Shown here: positions 33,293 to 43,190 of the stretch, piece after piece
Numbering within the stretch: position 1 is the first letter of the stretch
How the letters are laid out: each line of letters opens with the position of its first letter
Assembly: GCF_003732545.1 (NCBI RefSeq)
Contig: NZ_AYKF01000099.1
Location: 55,484-119,483, forward strand
Direction of reading: 5' to 3'
Origin: Salinisphaera orenii subsp. halophila YIM 95161
GTDB taxonomy: Bacteria > Pseudomonadota > Gammaproteobacteria > Nevskiales > Salinisphaeraceae
Length of the DNA stretch: 64,000 nt
Translations under genes and position numbers: made by a program
The notes under the pieces: model-generated
What the model saw: only the letters and a program-made list of their open reading frames with translations
Told to the model about the DNA's origin: nothing
Database searches by the model: none

Positions 33293-35230
33293 TTAATTGG
33301 ACGCGACCTCGTCGTCGCTGTCGGACTCCGTCTTCTCGACCACGGAATCGGGCAGGGCGAAGACCGTCATCACGCCACCCAGCTGGGTGTAGTTCTTGAG
33401 GTCCTTGTAGCCGCCCACGGCACCCAGACCCGCGTTCGGATCGGTCAGGCCGGCGGCCATGCCGATGCCGGCCCAGCCGCCGATACCCGAGAGCACGCCG
33501 ATGTACTGCTTGCCCTTGTACTTCCAGGTATTGACGTTGCCGATGATGCCCGACGGCGTCTTGAAGCTGTACAGCTCCTCACCCGTCTTGGCGTCGACCG
33601 CCTTCAGGTAGCCTTCAAGCGTGCCGTAGAAGACGACGTCGCCCGCCGTGGCCAGGGCACCGCTCCAGACCGAGAAGCGCTCCGGAACGGACCACTTGAT
33701 CTTGCCGGTGGTGGCGTCATAGGCGATGAATGTGCCCATGCGGTTTTCCATCGGCTCCTTGACGGGGTTCGTGATGTCGTTCGGCCCCGGATACATGGCG
33801 ACCGTGGCGCCCACGTAGGGCTGGCCCGCGGTGTAGTCGACCTTGGTCGGCTCGTAGTCCATGCACACGTGGTTCGTCGGCACGTAGAACAGACCGGTCT
33901 TTGGCGAGTAGGATGCCGGCTGCTGGTCCTTGGAACCCAGCGCGGCCGGGCAGATGTTCTCGACGTTCTCGCCGACCTTGCCGCTCGTGGAGTACTCGTC
34001 CACCACCTGCGGGCGGCCCGTCTTCATGTCGACCTTGGTGGCCCAGTTGACCGCCGGATCGTACTTCTCGGCGACAAGCAGCTCGCCGTTGGTGCGGTCC
34101 TGCGTGTAGGCGAAACCGTTGCGATCGAAGTGAACAACCAGCTTGCGCATCTCGCCGTCGATCTCCTGGTCGACCAGGATCTTCTCGTTGACGCCGTCAT
34201 AGTCCCATTCGTCATGGGGCGTCATCTGATAGAGCCACTTGGCCTCGCCGGTGTCCGGATCGCGGGCGAAGATCGTCATCGAGTACTTGTTGTCGCCCGG
34301 ACGCTGGGTCGGGTTCCAGGTGCCGGGGTTACCGGTGCCGTAGTACACGAGGTCGAGTTCCGGATCGTAGGTCATCCAGCCCCAGGTGGTGCCGCCACCG
34401 ATCTTCCACTGGTCACCTTCCCAACTCTTGAGGCTTGTGTCCTTGCCGACCGGCTCCTGCGTGATGCCGTTGATCGTGTTTTCGGGGTCGATCATCATCG
34501 AGTCGTCGGGGCCGGTGCTGTAGGCGCGCCAGGCCATTTTGCCGTCATCGATGTTGTAGGCCGTCAGGTGGCCCCGAACGCCGAACTCACCACCCGAAAT
34601 GCCGGTCAGGACCTTGTCCTTGATCACCAGCGGCGCGTTCGTGGCGGTCTCGCCCTTGCTCGGGTCGCCGTTCTTGCTCTTCCACTGAACCTTGCCGTCG
34701 TCCGCGTTGAGCGCGACGAGCGTGGTATCGGCCTGCTGCAGGAAGATCTTGCCGTCGCCGTAGGCGAGGCCGCGGTTGACGGTGTCGCAGCACATCACGG
34801 GGATGACCTGCGGGTTCTGCGTCGGCTCGTACTTCCACTTGATCGCGTGCGACTCGAGGTCGATCGCGAAGACCTTGTTCGGGAACGGCGTGTGGATATA
34901 GAGCGTGTCGCCCTTGACCAGCGGGCCACCTTCATGACCGCGGAGCACGCCCGTGGAGAAGGTCCACGCGGGCGCGAGATCGCCGGCGTTCTCGGCGGTG
35001 ATCTGGTCCAGCTCGCTGTAGCGTTGGCCGTTGTACTGGCCACTCCACATGAGCCAGTTCGACGAATCCTTCTGCATCTCGACCAGGTTCGTGCTGCCGG
35101 AGTCGCTCTTGTCGGAGCTCTCCTTGTCGCCGTTGTCCTGGGCGAGGACTGTTGAGGAAGCCATCAGCGCAGACACGGCGAATGCCGTGGTCGTCGCGCG
35201 GAGTGCCCCCTTGACTGGATTAAATTTCAC
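33293..35230 (-). CDS. xoxF: Lanthanide-dependent PQQ alcohol (methanol) dehydrogenase XoxF
   Basis: The 645-residue periplasmic enzyme oxidises methanol or a related alcohol with PQQ. A GTG start at 35230 has GGAGGAG upstream and leads straight into a signal peptide (about 1-30, ending SSTVLA). The vicinal Cys pair (MCCDT, 147-148), tryptophan-docking blocks and catalytic Asp343 are present. Asp345, two residues on (EWDYDGVNE), is the extra acid that marks lanthanide-type XoxF rather than calcium MxaF; Glu215 and Asn301 complete the site. Asp/Ser-rich stretches flank both ends. It has no MxaI small subunit beside it. Confidence 0.94.
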   Translation of the reverse strand: MKFNPVKGALRATTTAFAVSALMASSTVLAQDNGDKESSDKSDSGSTNLVEMQKDSSNWLMWSGQYNGQRYSELDQITAENAGDLAPAWTFSTGVLRGHEGGPLVKGDTLYIHTPFPNKVFAIDLESHAIKWKYEPTQNPQVIPVMCCDTVNRGLAYGDGKIFLQQADTTLVALNADDGKVQWKSKNGDPSKGETATNAPLVIKDKVLTGISGGEFGVRGHLTAYNIDDGKMAWRAYSTGPDDSMMIDPENTINGITQEPVGKDTSLKSWEGDQWKIGGGTTWGWMTYDPELDLVYYGTGNPGTWNPTQRPGDNKYSMTIFARDPDTGEAKWLYQMTPHDEWDYDGVNEKILVDQEIDGEMRKLVVHFDRNGFAYTQDRTNGELLVAEKYDPAVNWATKVDMKTGRPQVVDEYSTSGKVGENVENICPAALGSKDQQPASYSPKTGLFYVPTNHVCMDYEPTKVDYTAGQPYVGATVAMYPGPNDITNPVKEPMENRMGTFIAYDATTGKIKWSVPERFSVWSGALATAGDVVFYGTLEGYLKAVDAKTGEELYSFKTPSGIIGNVNTWKYKGKQYIGVLSGIGGWAGIGMAAGLTDPNAGLGAVGGYKDLKNYTQLGGVMTVFALPDSVVEKTESDSDDEVASN

Positions 35231-35656
35231 GACGTTTCTCCTCCGTCTCATGTTCGAAGGGCGGATGCCCATCGTTGTCGATGACCGTGGCGGTCATCCC
35301 TTTGGGTTTTCGAACGCGATGTCCGGTCAACCCCTCACGCTCTTCGATAGCACGCGTCCTATTTACCGTCAATTGGGAACGACGGCGTCGGTCATGAGAC
35401 ACGTGCCCAGAATGCTGCCGCGAATCCGCTCCAACAACCGGGAAATCTTCCCGATCGCAGCGTGCCTGCGGCTTGCGGGTGACGATCCCAGCTCGGTGTG
35501 TCGAGCGGGCGCTGTCGACCGTCACATCGGCGCCGCTCCAGGGTCGCAGTGGCGTCTCCGAAGCGAAATGCGCGTTGCGCTGCAGCAAAAAAATGCCTTC
35601 AGAACGAACGCTCTGCCTGCCGGCTCGGCGAGGCGCTACATCGAATCTGCTCGCGT
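35231..35656. promoter_or_regulatory. xoxF upstream region, no gene
   Basis: This 426-base stretch between the small Cys-rich gene and xoxF has no convincing frame. Its size and the strong XoxF ribosome site suggest a separate xoxF promoter with a long leader. I cannot point to a clear -35/-10 pair or known riboswitch. Confidence 0.4.
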
Positions 35657-36049
35657 TCACTCACCGTCTCCCGAGCCACTGTCTGTCTGTTCGGTGTCGA
35701 TGAGACAGCGGTCCGCGGCTTCGCTCTTGATCTTTTCGAAATCCGCTCGACTCCCACGCGCCAGGTCGCCTTCGCGCAGGACTTCCGGCCGCTCGCCACC
35801 GGCCTGCGCGCCGCGTGTGTAGGTATCCAGCGTGACGTAGTCGTCGTAGCTCAGGTTGTCCGCGATGTAGTCGATGCTGCAGGAGCATTTGTACAGCGTG
35901 TCGTAGTTCTCGCCGCCGAGCTGCTGCATGCAGCCGAAGACGTATTCGACGCGTGCCTGTGTCGGATAATTGTGCTCCGGCAACTCGGCAGTGACACCCA
36001 CGGCGGGCACGATCAACGCGCCCAGCAGCGCAGCCTTGCGTATCTTCAT
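35657..36049 (-). CDS. Small exported Cys-containing protein upstream of xoxF
   Basis: The 130-residue product has a signal peptide (AALLGALIVPAVGVTA), then YPTQARVEYVFGCMQQLGG and LYKCSCSIDYIADNLSYDDYV. The CxC motif plus another Cys in each half could bind metal or form disulfides. Proteins with this GCMxxLGG...CSCSIDxI pattern occur beside PQQ alcohol dehydrogenases, but I know no function. The ATG has GGAGGAG before it. It ends in a Ser/Asp/Gly acidic tail like other exported proteins in this operon. Confidence 0.78.
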   Translation of the reverse strand: MKIRKAALLGALIVPAVGVTAELPEHNYPTQARVEYVFGCMQQLGGENYDTLYKCSCSIDYIADNLSYDDYVTLDTYTRGAQAGGERPEVLREGDLARGSRADFEKIKSEAADRCLIDTEQTDSGSGDGE

Positions 36050-36477
36050 CTGGTTCTCCTCCGGTGCTCGTTCAACCGATCTACAGGTCGTGATGTCGCC
36101 GGTAACAATGCTCGCGACGTCACGTGCGTGCAAAGCGGTCGAAACGCTGCGATCGGCAGTTTTATCGCTTATCGACACTACGCGCCAGTGAAGCCGCGGG
36201 ATTCGCGCGGACGTGCATTACGACTAAAGTCTATGCAATAAAAATCAGATCATTATCGCTTTCGGCGCGGATTCCACATGAACTGCGCAGTCGATTACGC
36301 CCGCCGGCTGGTGATTCGGGAGACGAATCGGTCCGGGTCTGCAGCATCAATTGCTTCGCGGCGCGTTTTCGCCCCGCTCGAAACGATCATCGCGCATGTT
36401 CGCCGCCAAACGAGCCCGGTTTCAATAATTTAGATTAAATATAAATATTAACGTTTTGTTTTTGTTATTTATTTCAG
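36050..36477. other. AT-richer intergenic region, no gene
   Basis: This 428-base stretch separates the response regulator from the xox genes. The part at 36421-36477 is strikingly AT-rich (runs such as TAAATATAAATATTAACG) just after the regulator's stop. It may hold the promoter of the small gene that starts at 36049. Confidence 0.4.
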
Positions 36478-37170
36478 TTATGGGTCGTCTTCCCGCCCCA
36501 TAGACAGCTTGTAGCCGGCGACTTGCACCGTTTGGATCGTCGGCCCATCGACGATCGATTGAAGCGTTTGACGCAGACGGTGAATATGGCCGCGCAGCGC
36601 GGCGTCCGACCGGGGCGGATCGTCCTGCCAGACACGGTGCTCGATCTCGTCGCGTGTGACCTTCCGCGGATAGGCACGGGCGAGCATCTCCAGAATACGA
36701 AAGCCGATGGGCGAGAGCTCGACCGCTCGGCTTCCGCAATGAACCATTCGGTGGTCGACATCCATGCGAAGCGGGCCGGCAACGACTTCCCGTGACAGCG
36801 CACGGCGCCGATACACCAGGGTCTGGAGGGAGCGGCGGAGTTCGCGCAGGGAGAAGGGGGCGTCGAGGCATTCGTCCGCACCGGCCGCAAACCCCTCGTC
36901 CGATGCGCGATGCGCATCGGCGTTGCCGTGGCCCAGCTGCAGGATCGGCACCGGGTCGTCGAGACGTGCGTGCAGATCGCGATAGAAATCGACGCGTCGG
37001 GCCCGCGACAGCCTGGCATTCAGGACGATGGCGTCGTACTGGTTGATCTCGCAGAGCCTCAGGCCAAGCCGGCCGTCGTAGGCGAAGTCCGGCTCGTCGC
37101 CGGCCTGCTCCAGATAGGCGCCGATCCGGACGGCGAGCGCATCGTTGTCTTCGACGATCAGGACATGCAT
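36478..37170 (-). CDS. OmpR-type response regulator with degenerate receiver
   Basis: The 230-residue protein has a receiver domain (1-115) and a winged-helix output domain (about 130-225, ending VQTVQVAGYKL). The acidic pair Glu7-Asp8 is present, but the phospho-acceptor is Asn51 (VLNARLS), the switch Thr is Gly80 (LQLGHG) and the conserved Lys is Ala104 (LDAPF). It therefore cannot be switched by ordinary phosphorylation. No histidine kinase lies nearby. Its position between xox and pao genes suggests it controls one of them, possibly by binding a ligand or a partner. Confidence 0.85.
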   Translation of the reverse strand: MHVLIVEDNDALAVRIGAYLEQAGDEPDFAYDGRLGLRLCEINQYDAIVLNARLSRARRVDFYRDLHARLDDPVPILQLGHGNADAHRASDEGFAAGADECLDAPFSLRELRRSLQTLVYRRRALSREVVAGPLRMDVDHRMVHCGSRAVELSPIGFRILEMLARAYPRKVTRDEIEHRVWQDDPPRSDAALRGHIHRLRQTLQSIVDGPTIQTVQVAGYKLSMGREDDP

Positions 37171-37270
37171 TGCAGGACGCTTTCGACAGACCCTGATTCG
37201 GGCATCAGGTTGTCGGACAACGCAAATCCCGACAGGTTTAACGTCTCGCCGTGGTCCTGTATCCGTGGCC

Positions 37271-37296
37271 AAAAAAAGGCGGCCCGGAGGCCGCCT
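37271..37296 (-). terminator. Rho-independent terminator after paoC
   Basis: On the minus strand AGGCGGCC-TCCG-GGCCGCCT forms a perfect 8-base stem followed by seven T. It lies 27 bases past the paoC stop and separates the pao operon from the response regulator gene. Confidence 0.88.
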
Positions 37297-37322
37297 CGAA
37301 GGACGCGTGCAGTGCTGTCGCC

Positions 37323-39539
37323 TCAGGTCACCATCAGCTTGTCGAGCGTTATCGGCAGCTCCCGGATCCGCTTGCCGGTGGCGTGGTGCACGGCGTTGGC
37401 CACCGCGGCGGCGAGGCCGGTGATGCCGATCTCGCCGATGCCGCGGGCACCGAACTCGTTGAAGGCATAGTCCGGATGATCGAGCAGGATCACGTCGACC
37501 TCCTCCGGCTGGTCCGCGTGCACCGGCACGAGATACTCGGCGTAGTTGTTGTTCACCGGCCGACCGCTGCGCGAGTCGTACTCGGTGTTCTCGAACAGCG
37601 CCATGCCGATGCCCATCGCGATCGCGCCTTCCACCTGGTTGGCCGCGGTGGTCTGGTTGATGACCTGGCCCACGTCGATGGCGCTGACCACGCGCGAGAC
37701 CCGCAGGTTGGAGATGCCCGGATCCCAGCGGATCTCGACGAAGTGTGCGCCGAACGACCGAAAGGAATACTCGTCGTTGGTCGCGGCCGGGGTGTGCGCC
37801 TCACCGTCGGCGTTGGCGAGCTTGAGCTGGTTGAGCACCTCGGCATAGTCCACCGATTTGCCGTTGCCGTCGGAAAGCGTGCCGTCGGCGAAGGTCAGCG
37901 TATCGGCCTCACTGCCTGAGAACGCGCCGCCGTCACCCGTGGCGTAGGTCTTGAGGGCATCGATGGCGTTGCGTGCGGCCTGTGCGATCGCCGGCAGGGT
38001 CGTTGCGGTGGCCCAGGAGCCGCCGGAGACCGGGCCGGACGGATAGCTCGAGTCGCCCAGTTCGACCTCGATGCGGTCGAGCGGCAGGCCGGTGATGTCG
38101 CTGACCGCCTGCGCCACGATGGTATACGTGCCGGTGCCGATGTCCTGGGTGGCACAGGAGGCGAAGGCAGTCCCGTCGGCCCGCAGGGATACGCGGGCGT
38201 CGCAATCCATCTTCAGGGCCTCCCAGTTGCAGGCGGCCATGCCCCAGCCGATGATCTCGTCGCTGTCGCGCATCGACCCCGGCTCCGGCGTTCGCTTCGA
38301 CCAGCCGAATTTCTCGGCGCCGCGGTCGAAGGCTTCCATGAGATGAATGCTCGAGAACGGCAGATCGAGGCTCTCGTCGGTTTCGGTGTAGTTCGCGCGC
38401 CGGAATTCCAGCGGGTCCATGTCGATCGCCTCGGCCATCTCGTCCATCGCCGATTCCAGCGCGAACAGACCGGGGGCCGCGCCGGGCGCGCGCATGGAGG
38501 TCGGCGTGCCGTGATTGGCCGGGAGCGTGGCGTGGCTCACCCGCAGGTTGGGGCAGGCGTAGAGACTCTTGGTGCAGCTGCCGGTCTTCTCGACGTAAGT
38601 GTTGACCATGGAGGTCGTGTTGATGCCGTCGTGGCTCAGCGCCTGCAGCTTGCCGTTGGCGTCGGTGGCCAGCCGCAGCGTCTGGTGCGTGGGCGGCCGG
38701 TGGCCGGTCGTGGTGAACATCTCCTCGCGCGGGACGACCAGCTGCACCGGCCGCCCGACTTCGCGGGCCGCGGCCGCGGCGGCGACCGCGTGCGGCCAGA
38801 TCCAGAGCTTGCTGCCGAAGCCGGAACCGATGAACGGTGACCGCACATCGACACGCTCCGGCGGGATGCCGAATACCTTGGCCATCACGTTGCGGGCGAA
38901 AACCACGCCCTGCGAGGCCTCGTAGAGCACGAGGTCGCCCTTGTCCCAGTACGCCGTGCTCGCGTGCATCTCCATGGGATTGTGGGTCTCCATGGGCGTG
39001 ACGTAGGTGGACTCGATCCGGTGCGGCGCATCGCTCCATGCGCTGTCCGGATCGCCCCGGGTATGGCCGCTGTCGGCGTGCGGTGTCGGCTCGCCGCGTT
39101 CCATGGCCTGAGCGAGCGTGGCGATGGCCTCGTCCTCCTCGTAGTCCACCCGAACCCGGTAGGAGGCGTCGCGTGCGTTCGCGAAGGTGTCGGCGACGAC
39201 CAGCGCCACGAACTGGCCCGGGTAGTGCACCTTGGCGTCCTCGAACGGCAGGCGGGTCTCGTCGACCTTGTTCTCCTGCTTGAACGTGCTGGGCGTCCGG
39301 TACAGGCTCGGAAAGTGATCGTGATGAAATATGTCGATGACGCCGGGCATGGCCCGCGCCTCGGACAGGTCGATGCCGGTGATCCGGCCGCTGGCCACGG
39401 TGCTGAACACGCCGTAGGCATGGGCCATGTTCGGCAGGTGATGGTCGGCCGCATAGGGCGCATCGCCGCGGAGCTTCTTCGGACCGTCGATACGCGATCT
39501 CGACGCGCCGATGATCTTGCCGTGCTTGTAGTCACTCAT
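37323..39539 (-). CDS. paoC: Periplasmic aldehyde oxidoreductase, molybdenum subunit PaoC
   Basis: The 738-residue protein has the xanthine-oxidase-fold blocks IDGPKKLRGDAPYAADH, ETHNPMEMHAS, GSGFGSKLW, MRAPGAAPGLFALESAMDE and ARGIGEIGITG with the catalytic Glu. Length and gene order (A, B, C) match PaoABC of E. coli, which oxidises a broad range of aldehydes to acids. It has no signal of its own and would be exported with PaoA. It follows paoB by 16 bases. The setting beside xoxF suggests the substrate is the aldehyde made by that dehydrogenase. Confidence 0.9.
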   Translation of the reverse strand: MSDYKHGKIIGASRSRIDGPKKLRGDAPYAADHHLPNMAHAYGVFSTVASGRITGIDLSEARAMPGVIDIFHHDHFPSLYRTPSTFKQENKVDETRLPFEDAKVHYPGQFVALVVADTFANARDASYRVRVDYEEDEAIATLAQAMERGEPTPHADSGHTRGDPDSAWSDAPHRIESTYVTPMETHNPMEMHASTAYWDKGDLVLYEASQGVVFARNVMAKVFGIPPERVDVRSPFIGSGFGSKLWIWPHAVAAAAAAREVGRPVQLVVPREEMFTTTGHRPPTHQTLRLATDANGKLQALSHDGINTTSMVNTYVEKTGSCTKSLYACPNLRVSHATLPANHGTPTSMRAPGAAPGLFALESAMDEMAEAIDMDPLEFRRANYTETDESLDLPFSSIHLMEAFDRGAEKFGWSKRTPEPGSMRDSDEIIGWGMAACNWEALKMDCDARVSLRADGTAFASCATQDIGTGTYTIVAQAVSDITGLPLDRIEVELGDSSYPSGPVSGGSWATATTLPAIAQAARNAIDALKTYATGDGGAFSGSEADTLTFADGTLSDGNGKSVDYAEVLNQLKLANADGEAHTPAATNDEYSFRSFGAHFVEIRWDPGISNLRVSRVVSAIDVGQVINQTTAANQVEGAIAMGIGMALFENTEYDSRSGRPVNNNYAEYLVPVHADQPEEVDVILLDHPDYAFNEFGARGIGEIGITGLAAAVANAVHHATGKRIRELPITLDKLMVT

Positions 39540-39555
39540 GTACTGACTCCTTCGC

Positions 39556-40536
39556 TCAGGCCGTGACCGTGGTCAGGCTGCGTACGATCGCCTGCTGGCC
39601 GAGCGGGATCTTGAATGCGTTGTGTTCGTAGGCCTTGGCATCTTCGAAGGCGAGCTCGGCCGCCTGTTGAAAGCTGGCCTGTTCGGCGGATTTGCCGATC
39701 AGCGACCGTTCGGCCCGCTGCGCCCGCCACGGCTTGGTGCCCACCCCGCCGAGCGCGATGCGCGCGTCGCGAATGGTGCCGCCTTCTGTTGCGATGACCA
39801 CACCGCTCGAGGCCAGGGCGAACTGATACGACGCCCGGTCGCGCAGCTTGAGATAGTGCGAGCGATTGCCCTCGATGGGCGCGTCCAGTACGACGTGCGT
39901 GATCAGCTCGTCGGCTTCGAGCGCATGCTCCTTGTCCGGCGAATCGCCCGGCAGCAGATGAAAATCGAGGAAATCGATCTCGCGCTCGCCGTTCGGACCC
40001 GATACAAGCACGGTTGCGCCGATCGCGGCCATGGCCACGCACATGTCCGAGGGATGACTGGCGATGCACTGGTCGCTGGTGCCGAGCACGGCGTGCACGC
40101 TGCGGTTGAGGCCGCCGATCGCGGCACAGCCCGAGCCCGGTTCGCGCTTGTTACAGGCCGACACGCCGTCGCGGAAGTACGGACAGCGCACCCGCTGCAT
40201 CACGTTGCCGCCGGTGGTCGCCTTGTTGCGCAGCGACGTGGAGGCGCCCGCCAACAGGGCTTCGGAGAGCACGCGATAGTTTTCGGTCACGATCGGGTGA
40301 TGGGCGAGATCGGTGTTGGTCACCATCGCCCCGATCTTGAGCCGGCCGTCGTCGAGTCTTTCGACGTCGTAGAGCGGTAACGATCGCACGTCGACGATCC
40401 GTTCCGGCTGCATGACGTCGAGCTTGACGAGATCGAGCAGAGTGGTGCCGCCGGCCACGAAGGACGACGATTGACCGCTATGGGCGGCCACCGCCGCGTC
40501 CACACTGTCCGCGCGTTGGTAGGCAAAATTTCTCAT
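39556..40536 (-). CDS. paoB: FAD subunit PaoB
   Basis: The 326-residue protein has the FAD motifs FVAGGTTLLDLVKL and ATTGGNVMQR, and a Cys cluster (CPYFRDGVSACNKREPGSGC) that in PaoB binds a 4Fe-4S centre not found in ordinary xanthine dehydrogenases. It passes electrons from the 2Fe-2S subunit onward. The gaps to both neighbours are under 20 bases. Confidence 0.9.
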   Translation of the reverse strand: MRNFAYQRADSVDAAVAAHSGQSSSFVAGGTTLLDLVKLDVMQPERIVDVRSLPLYDVERLDDGRLKIGAMVTNTDLAHHPIVTENYRVLSEALLAGASTSLRNKATTGGNVMQRVRCPYFRDGVSACNKREPGSGCAAIGGLNRSVHAVLGTSDQCIASHPSDMCVAMAAIGATVLVSGPNGEREIDFLDFHLLPGDSPDKEHALEADELITHVVLDAPIEGNRSHYLKLRDRASYQFALASSGVVIATEGGTIRDARIALGGVGTKPWRAQRAERSLIGKSAEQASFQQAAELAFEDAKAYEHNAFKIPLGQQAIVRSLTTVTA

Positions 40537-40545
40537 GTCCTGCTC

Positions 40546-41217
40546 CTAGACCTTGCCGCGGGCCGACTGCACCGCCGACAGGATGTTCTTGTAGGCGCCG
40601 CAGCGGCAGATGTTGCCGCTCATGGCTTCGCGCACCGCGGCATCGTCGCTGCCGATGTGCTTGCTCTTGAGCACATAGTCGGCGGTCATCATCTGACCGG
40701 AAGTGCAGTAGCCGCACTGATAGGCATCGTGCTCGAGAAAGGCCTGCTGGAGCGGCCCCAACTCGCCGTCGTTACGGGACAGGCCCTCGACCGTGGTGAT
40801 GTCGTCGCCCTCGTGCATGACCGCCAGGCTCAGGCAGGAATTGATGACGGTGCCGTTAACCTGCACGTTGCAGGCACCGCACTGGCCGTGGTCACAGCCC
40901 TTCTTGGTACCGGTCAGCTGCAGCTCGTCCCGAATCGCGTCCAGCAGTATCACGTTCGGTGCGACGTCGATCTGCTTGGCCTGGCCGTTGATCCTGAACG
41001 ACACGCGGGTGGTGTCTTCAGCCGGGGCGTCGGCGGCCTCGGTTTCGGGCGCGCCCTCGTCGGCCCAGGCGTTCCCCAGGCCGGCGCCGGTGGTCGCCGC
41101 GGCCAGACTCGACATTCCGACGCTCTTCATGAAGCGCCGACGGGAGGGGGAGTGCGTCAACTCGTCGCGTTCGGGGCGATCGCCCCCCCGGCCGCGACTG
41201 TCGTTATCGTCTGCCAT
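40546..41217 (-). CDS. paoA: 2Fe-2S subunit PaoA with Tat signal
   Basis: The 223-residue protein has a twin-arginine signal (SRRRFMKSVGMSSL) after a polar leader and an Ala/Glu linker. It has a plant-type cluster (CDHGQCGACNV) and a second cluster (CGYCTSG and CRCG). The Tat tag carries the folded trimer into the periplasm. It is the first gene of the operon; the promoter must lie in 41218-41330. Confidence 0.92.
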   Translation of the reverse strand: MADDNDSRGRGGDRPERDELTHSPSRRRFMKSVGMSSLAAATTGAGLGNAWADEGAPETEAADAPAEDTTRVSFRINGQAKQIDVAPNVILLDAIRDELQLTGTKKGCDHGQCGACNVQVNGTVINSCLSLAVMHEGDDITTVEGLSRNDGELGPLQQAFLEHDAYQCGYCTSGQMMTADYVLKSKHIGSDDAAVREAMSGNICRCGAYKNILSAVQSARGKV

Positions 41218-41330
41218 CGTCTTCTCCGTTGCTCGGCCTGCGACCGATGCGTCACTCGGTGGAACGCGCGTTGTCGCCGCGCTGTATGAATAGCCTATAC
41301 GATCGCCGGCGTGCTTTGTTTTGGCTCTGA

Positions 41331-41954
41331 CTATCGTGACGATTTGTGACCGCGCCGTGACGCCGAAACGAATCGGCGCAGCGCCCCGGGCGTGTCGATA
41401 TCTCGTACGGCCTCGATGCCGGCTTCGAATGTGCGCCGGCGATGCGCGGGTACCCGTCGAATGATCGGCTGCGCCCCCCGATCGCCCGCAAGATCGGACA
41501 ATTGGGCCAGCAGACGCTGCGACAGATAGACCGGATGGCCCGGCACGCCATCATGCCGGGGGCGCGCGACATCCACGCCGGGACGGCAATGGGCCAGCAG
41601 ACGCCGGATCAGCCGCCGATCCAGGCCGGGCGTGTCCGCGAGACAGACCAGGGTGCCACCGCAGTGGGGCGGCAGTGCCGACAGACCCGCGCGCAGCGAC
41701 GACGCCATGCCCTCGCGGTAGGCCGCGTTCGACACGATGCGCAGCCGCCCCGAATGCGCGACGTGCCGACGCGCGATTCGGGCCACACGCCGACCATCGG
41801 CGCCGACCACCACCACGATGGGCCGTACCGGGGCGGCGGCGAGAACGTTGAGGACATGGCCGATCACCGGCCCTGCGGCCGTCGCTTCCAGCAGTTTGTT
41901 GGCGCGGCCGTAGCGCTGCGAGCGGCCGGCCGCCAGCACGATCGCTGCGGTCAA
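41331..41954 (-). CDS. mocA: Molybdenum cofactor nucleotidyltransferase (MocA/MobA-like)
   Basis: The 207-residue protein has the nucleotide-binding start AAIVLAAGRSQRYGRANKLL and the VCLADTPGLD metal motif. Members add CMP (or GMP) to molybdopterin before insertion into hydroxylases. The start is TTG overlapping the upstream stop (TTGA), so it is coupled to the XdhC-type gene. The product would serve PaoABC and perhaps the purine hydroxylase. Confidence 0.85.
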   Translation of the reverse strand: MTAAIVLAAGRSQRYGRANKLLEATAAGPVIGHVLNVLAAAPVRPIVVVVGADGRRVARIARRHVAHSGRLRIVSNAAYREGMASSLRAGLSALPPHCGGTLVCLADTPGLDRRLIRRLLAHCRPGVDVARPRHDGVPGHPVYLSQRLLAQLSDLAGDRGAQPIIRRVPAHRRRTFEAGIEAVRDIDTPGALRRFVSASRRGHKSSR

Positions 41955-42979
41955 CAGGTACCGGCGTCTGCGTGCGGACGGTGCGTTGTGAGCTCGGCGA
42001 GCACCGAGAGTGCGATCTCCCGGGGCTGCCGGGCGCCGATGTCGAGTCCGGCCGGGCTGTTGAGCCGATCAATGGCCGCGGCGTCGAACCCGGCATCGCG
42101 CAGGCGAGCGGCCCGTTCGCGGGTCTTGCGCCGGCTGCCGAGCGCGCCGATGGCAAACGCTGGCGAGGCCAGGGCATGCGCGAGCACGCGGTCGTCGTCA
42201 TCGAGATCGTGGGTCAGCGTGTAGACGGCGGTATGCGCATCCAGATTCAATTCGGACAGCGCCCGTGCCAGCGGTCGGGTGTCATAGTGCACCAGCGTCG
42301 TGCCGGGCGGGGCGCAGCTCGGACCATAGGGCCGCAGCAGGATCGTCTCGAAGCCGAAGGTGGGCGCCAGCTGGCACAACGCCAGTGTGACCGGGTCGCC
42401 GCCGGCGACGACCAGCCGGGGTGGCGGCAGATGCTGGCTGCGGAATCCGCGCCGCCCCCGCGGCAGCGCGGTGTCGAACAGATGGCGACCGTCGTCCAGA
42501 TCGACGGTGACGTCGATCGCACGGCGCGCCTGACGCGCGGCATTCAGCGTGTCCACATACGTGTCGAGATCGGACAGCGCGCGCACGAATATGCCGATGC
42601 GCCCGCCGCAGGTCAGCTGCACGTCGAGCACCGGGCTGCCGGCGCCGTAGTCGAGCATGACCGGCGGACCGCCGGCGAGCACACCCGCCGCATGGGCGGC
42701 GACGGCGCCTTCGACACAGCCGCCGGAGACATAGCCGGCGACCTCGCCGTGATCGCTGACGGCCATCTCGCTGCCCAATGGCCGCGGCGATGAGCCCTCG
42801 ATCGTCACGAGCGTGGCCAGCGCCGCGCGTCGTCCGGCGTTGTGCCAGCGCATCAGCACCGGCAGGAGATCCTCGACCAGGCCGTAGGTCGGCCATGCGG
42901 GCCAGTCCGCGGCGGCAGCGGCCGGGTCGTCGTCGCGATCCCCCGTGGCGGCGATCGTGTGGGCAGCGGTTTCAATCAT
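41951..42979 (-). CDS. XdhC/CoxI-family molybdenum cofactor chaperone
   Basis: The 342-residue protein has the XdhC N-terminal domain (VTIEGSSPRPLGSEMAV, YVSGGCVEGAV, QLTCGGRIGIFV) and a Rossmann C-terminal domain (PRLVVAGGDPVTLALCQLA, FAIGALGSRRK). It would sulfurate and deliver the finished cofactor to the neighbouring hydroxylase, as PaoD does. I start at the ATG of IETAAHTIA; upstream residues are polar and unconvincing. The ribosome site is weak. Confidence 0.87.
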   Translation of the reverse strand: MIETAAHTIAATGDRDDDPAAAAADWPAWPTYGLVEDLLPVLMRWHNAGRRAALATLVTIEGSSPRPLGSEMAVSDHGEVAGYVSGGCVEGAVAAHAAGVLAGGPPVMLDYGAGSPVLDVQLTCGGRIGIFVRALSDLDTYVDTLNAARQARRAIDVTVDLDDGRHLFDTALPRGRRGFRSQHLPPPRLVVAGGDPVTLALCQLAPTFGFETILLRPYGPSCAPPGTTLVHYDTRPLARALSELNLDAHTAVYTLTHDLDDDDRVLAHALASPAFAIGALGSRRKTRERAARLRDAGFDAAAIDRLNSPAGLDIGARQPREIALSVLAELTTHRPHADAGTC

Positions 42980-43190
42980 GATGGGCGAGACGTTACCCGC
43001 GCGATCGCATGCTGCCAAGACGTCGGCATCGGCAGCGGCGGTCGCGACGTCGGGATGACGGCGGCAACGATCCGAAAACGCAGGATCCTTCGATCGTTCT
43101 GACAACGTGCGTCGACGCGCCGGTTCGCTCGGCACGTGGCGACGGACGGTCGAGTGCCGCGCGCCCGCGACAGCCGCGTCGAACGCCGGG

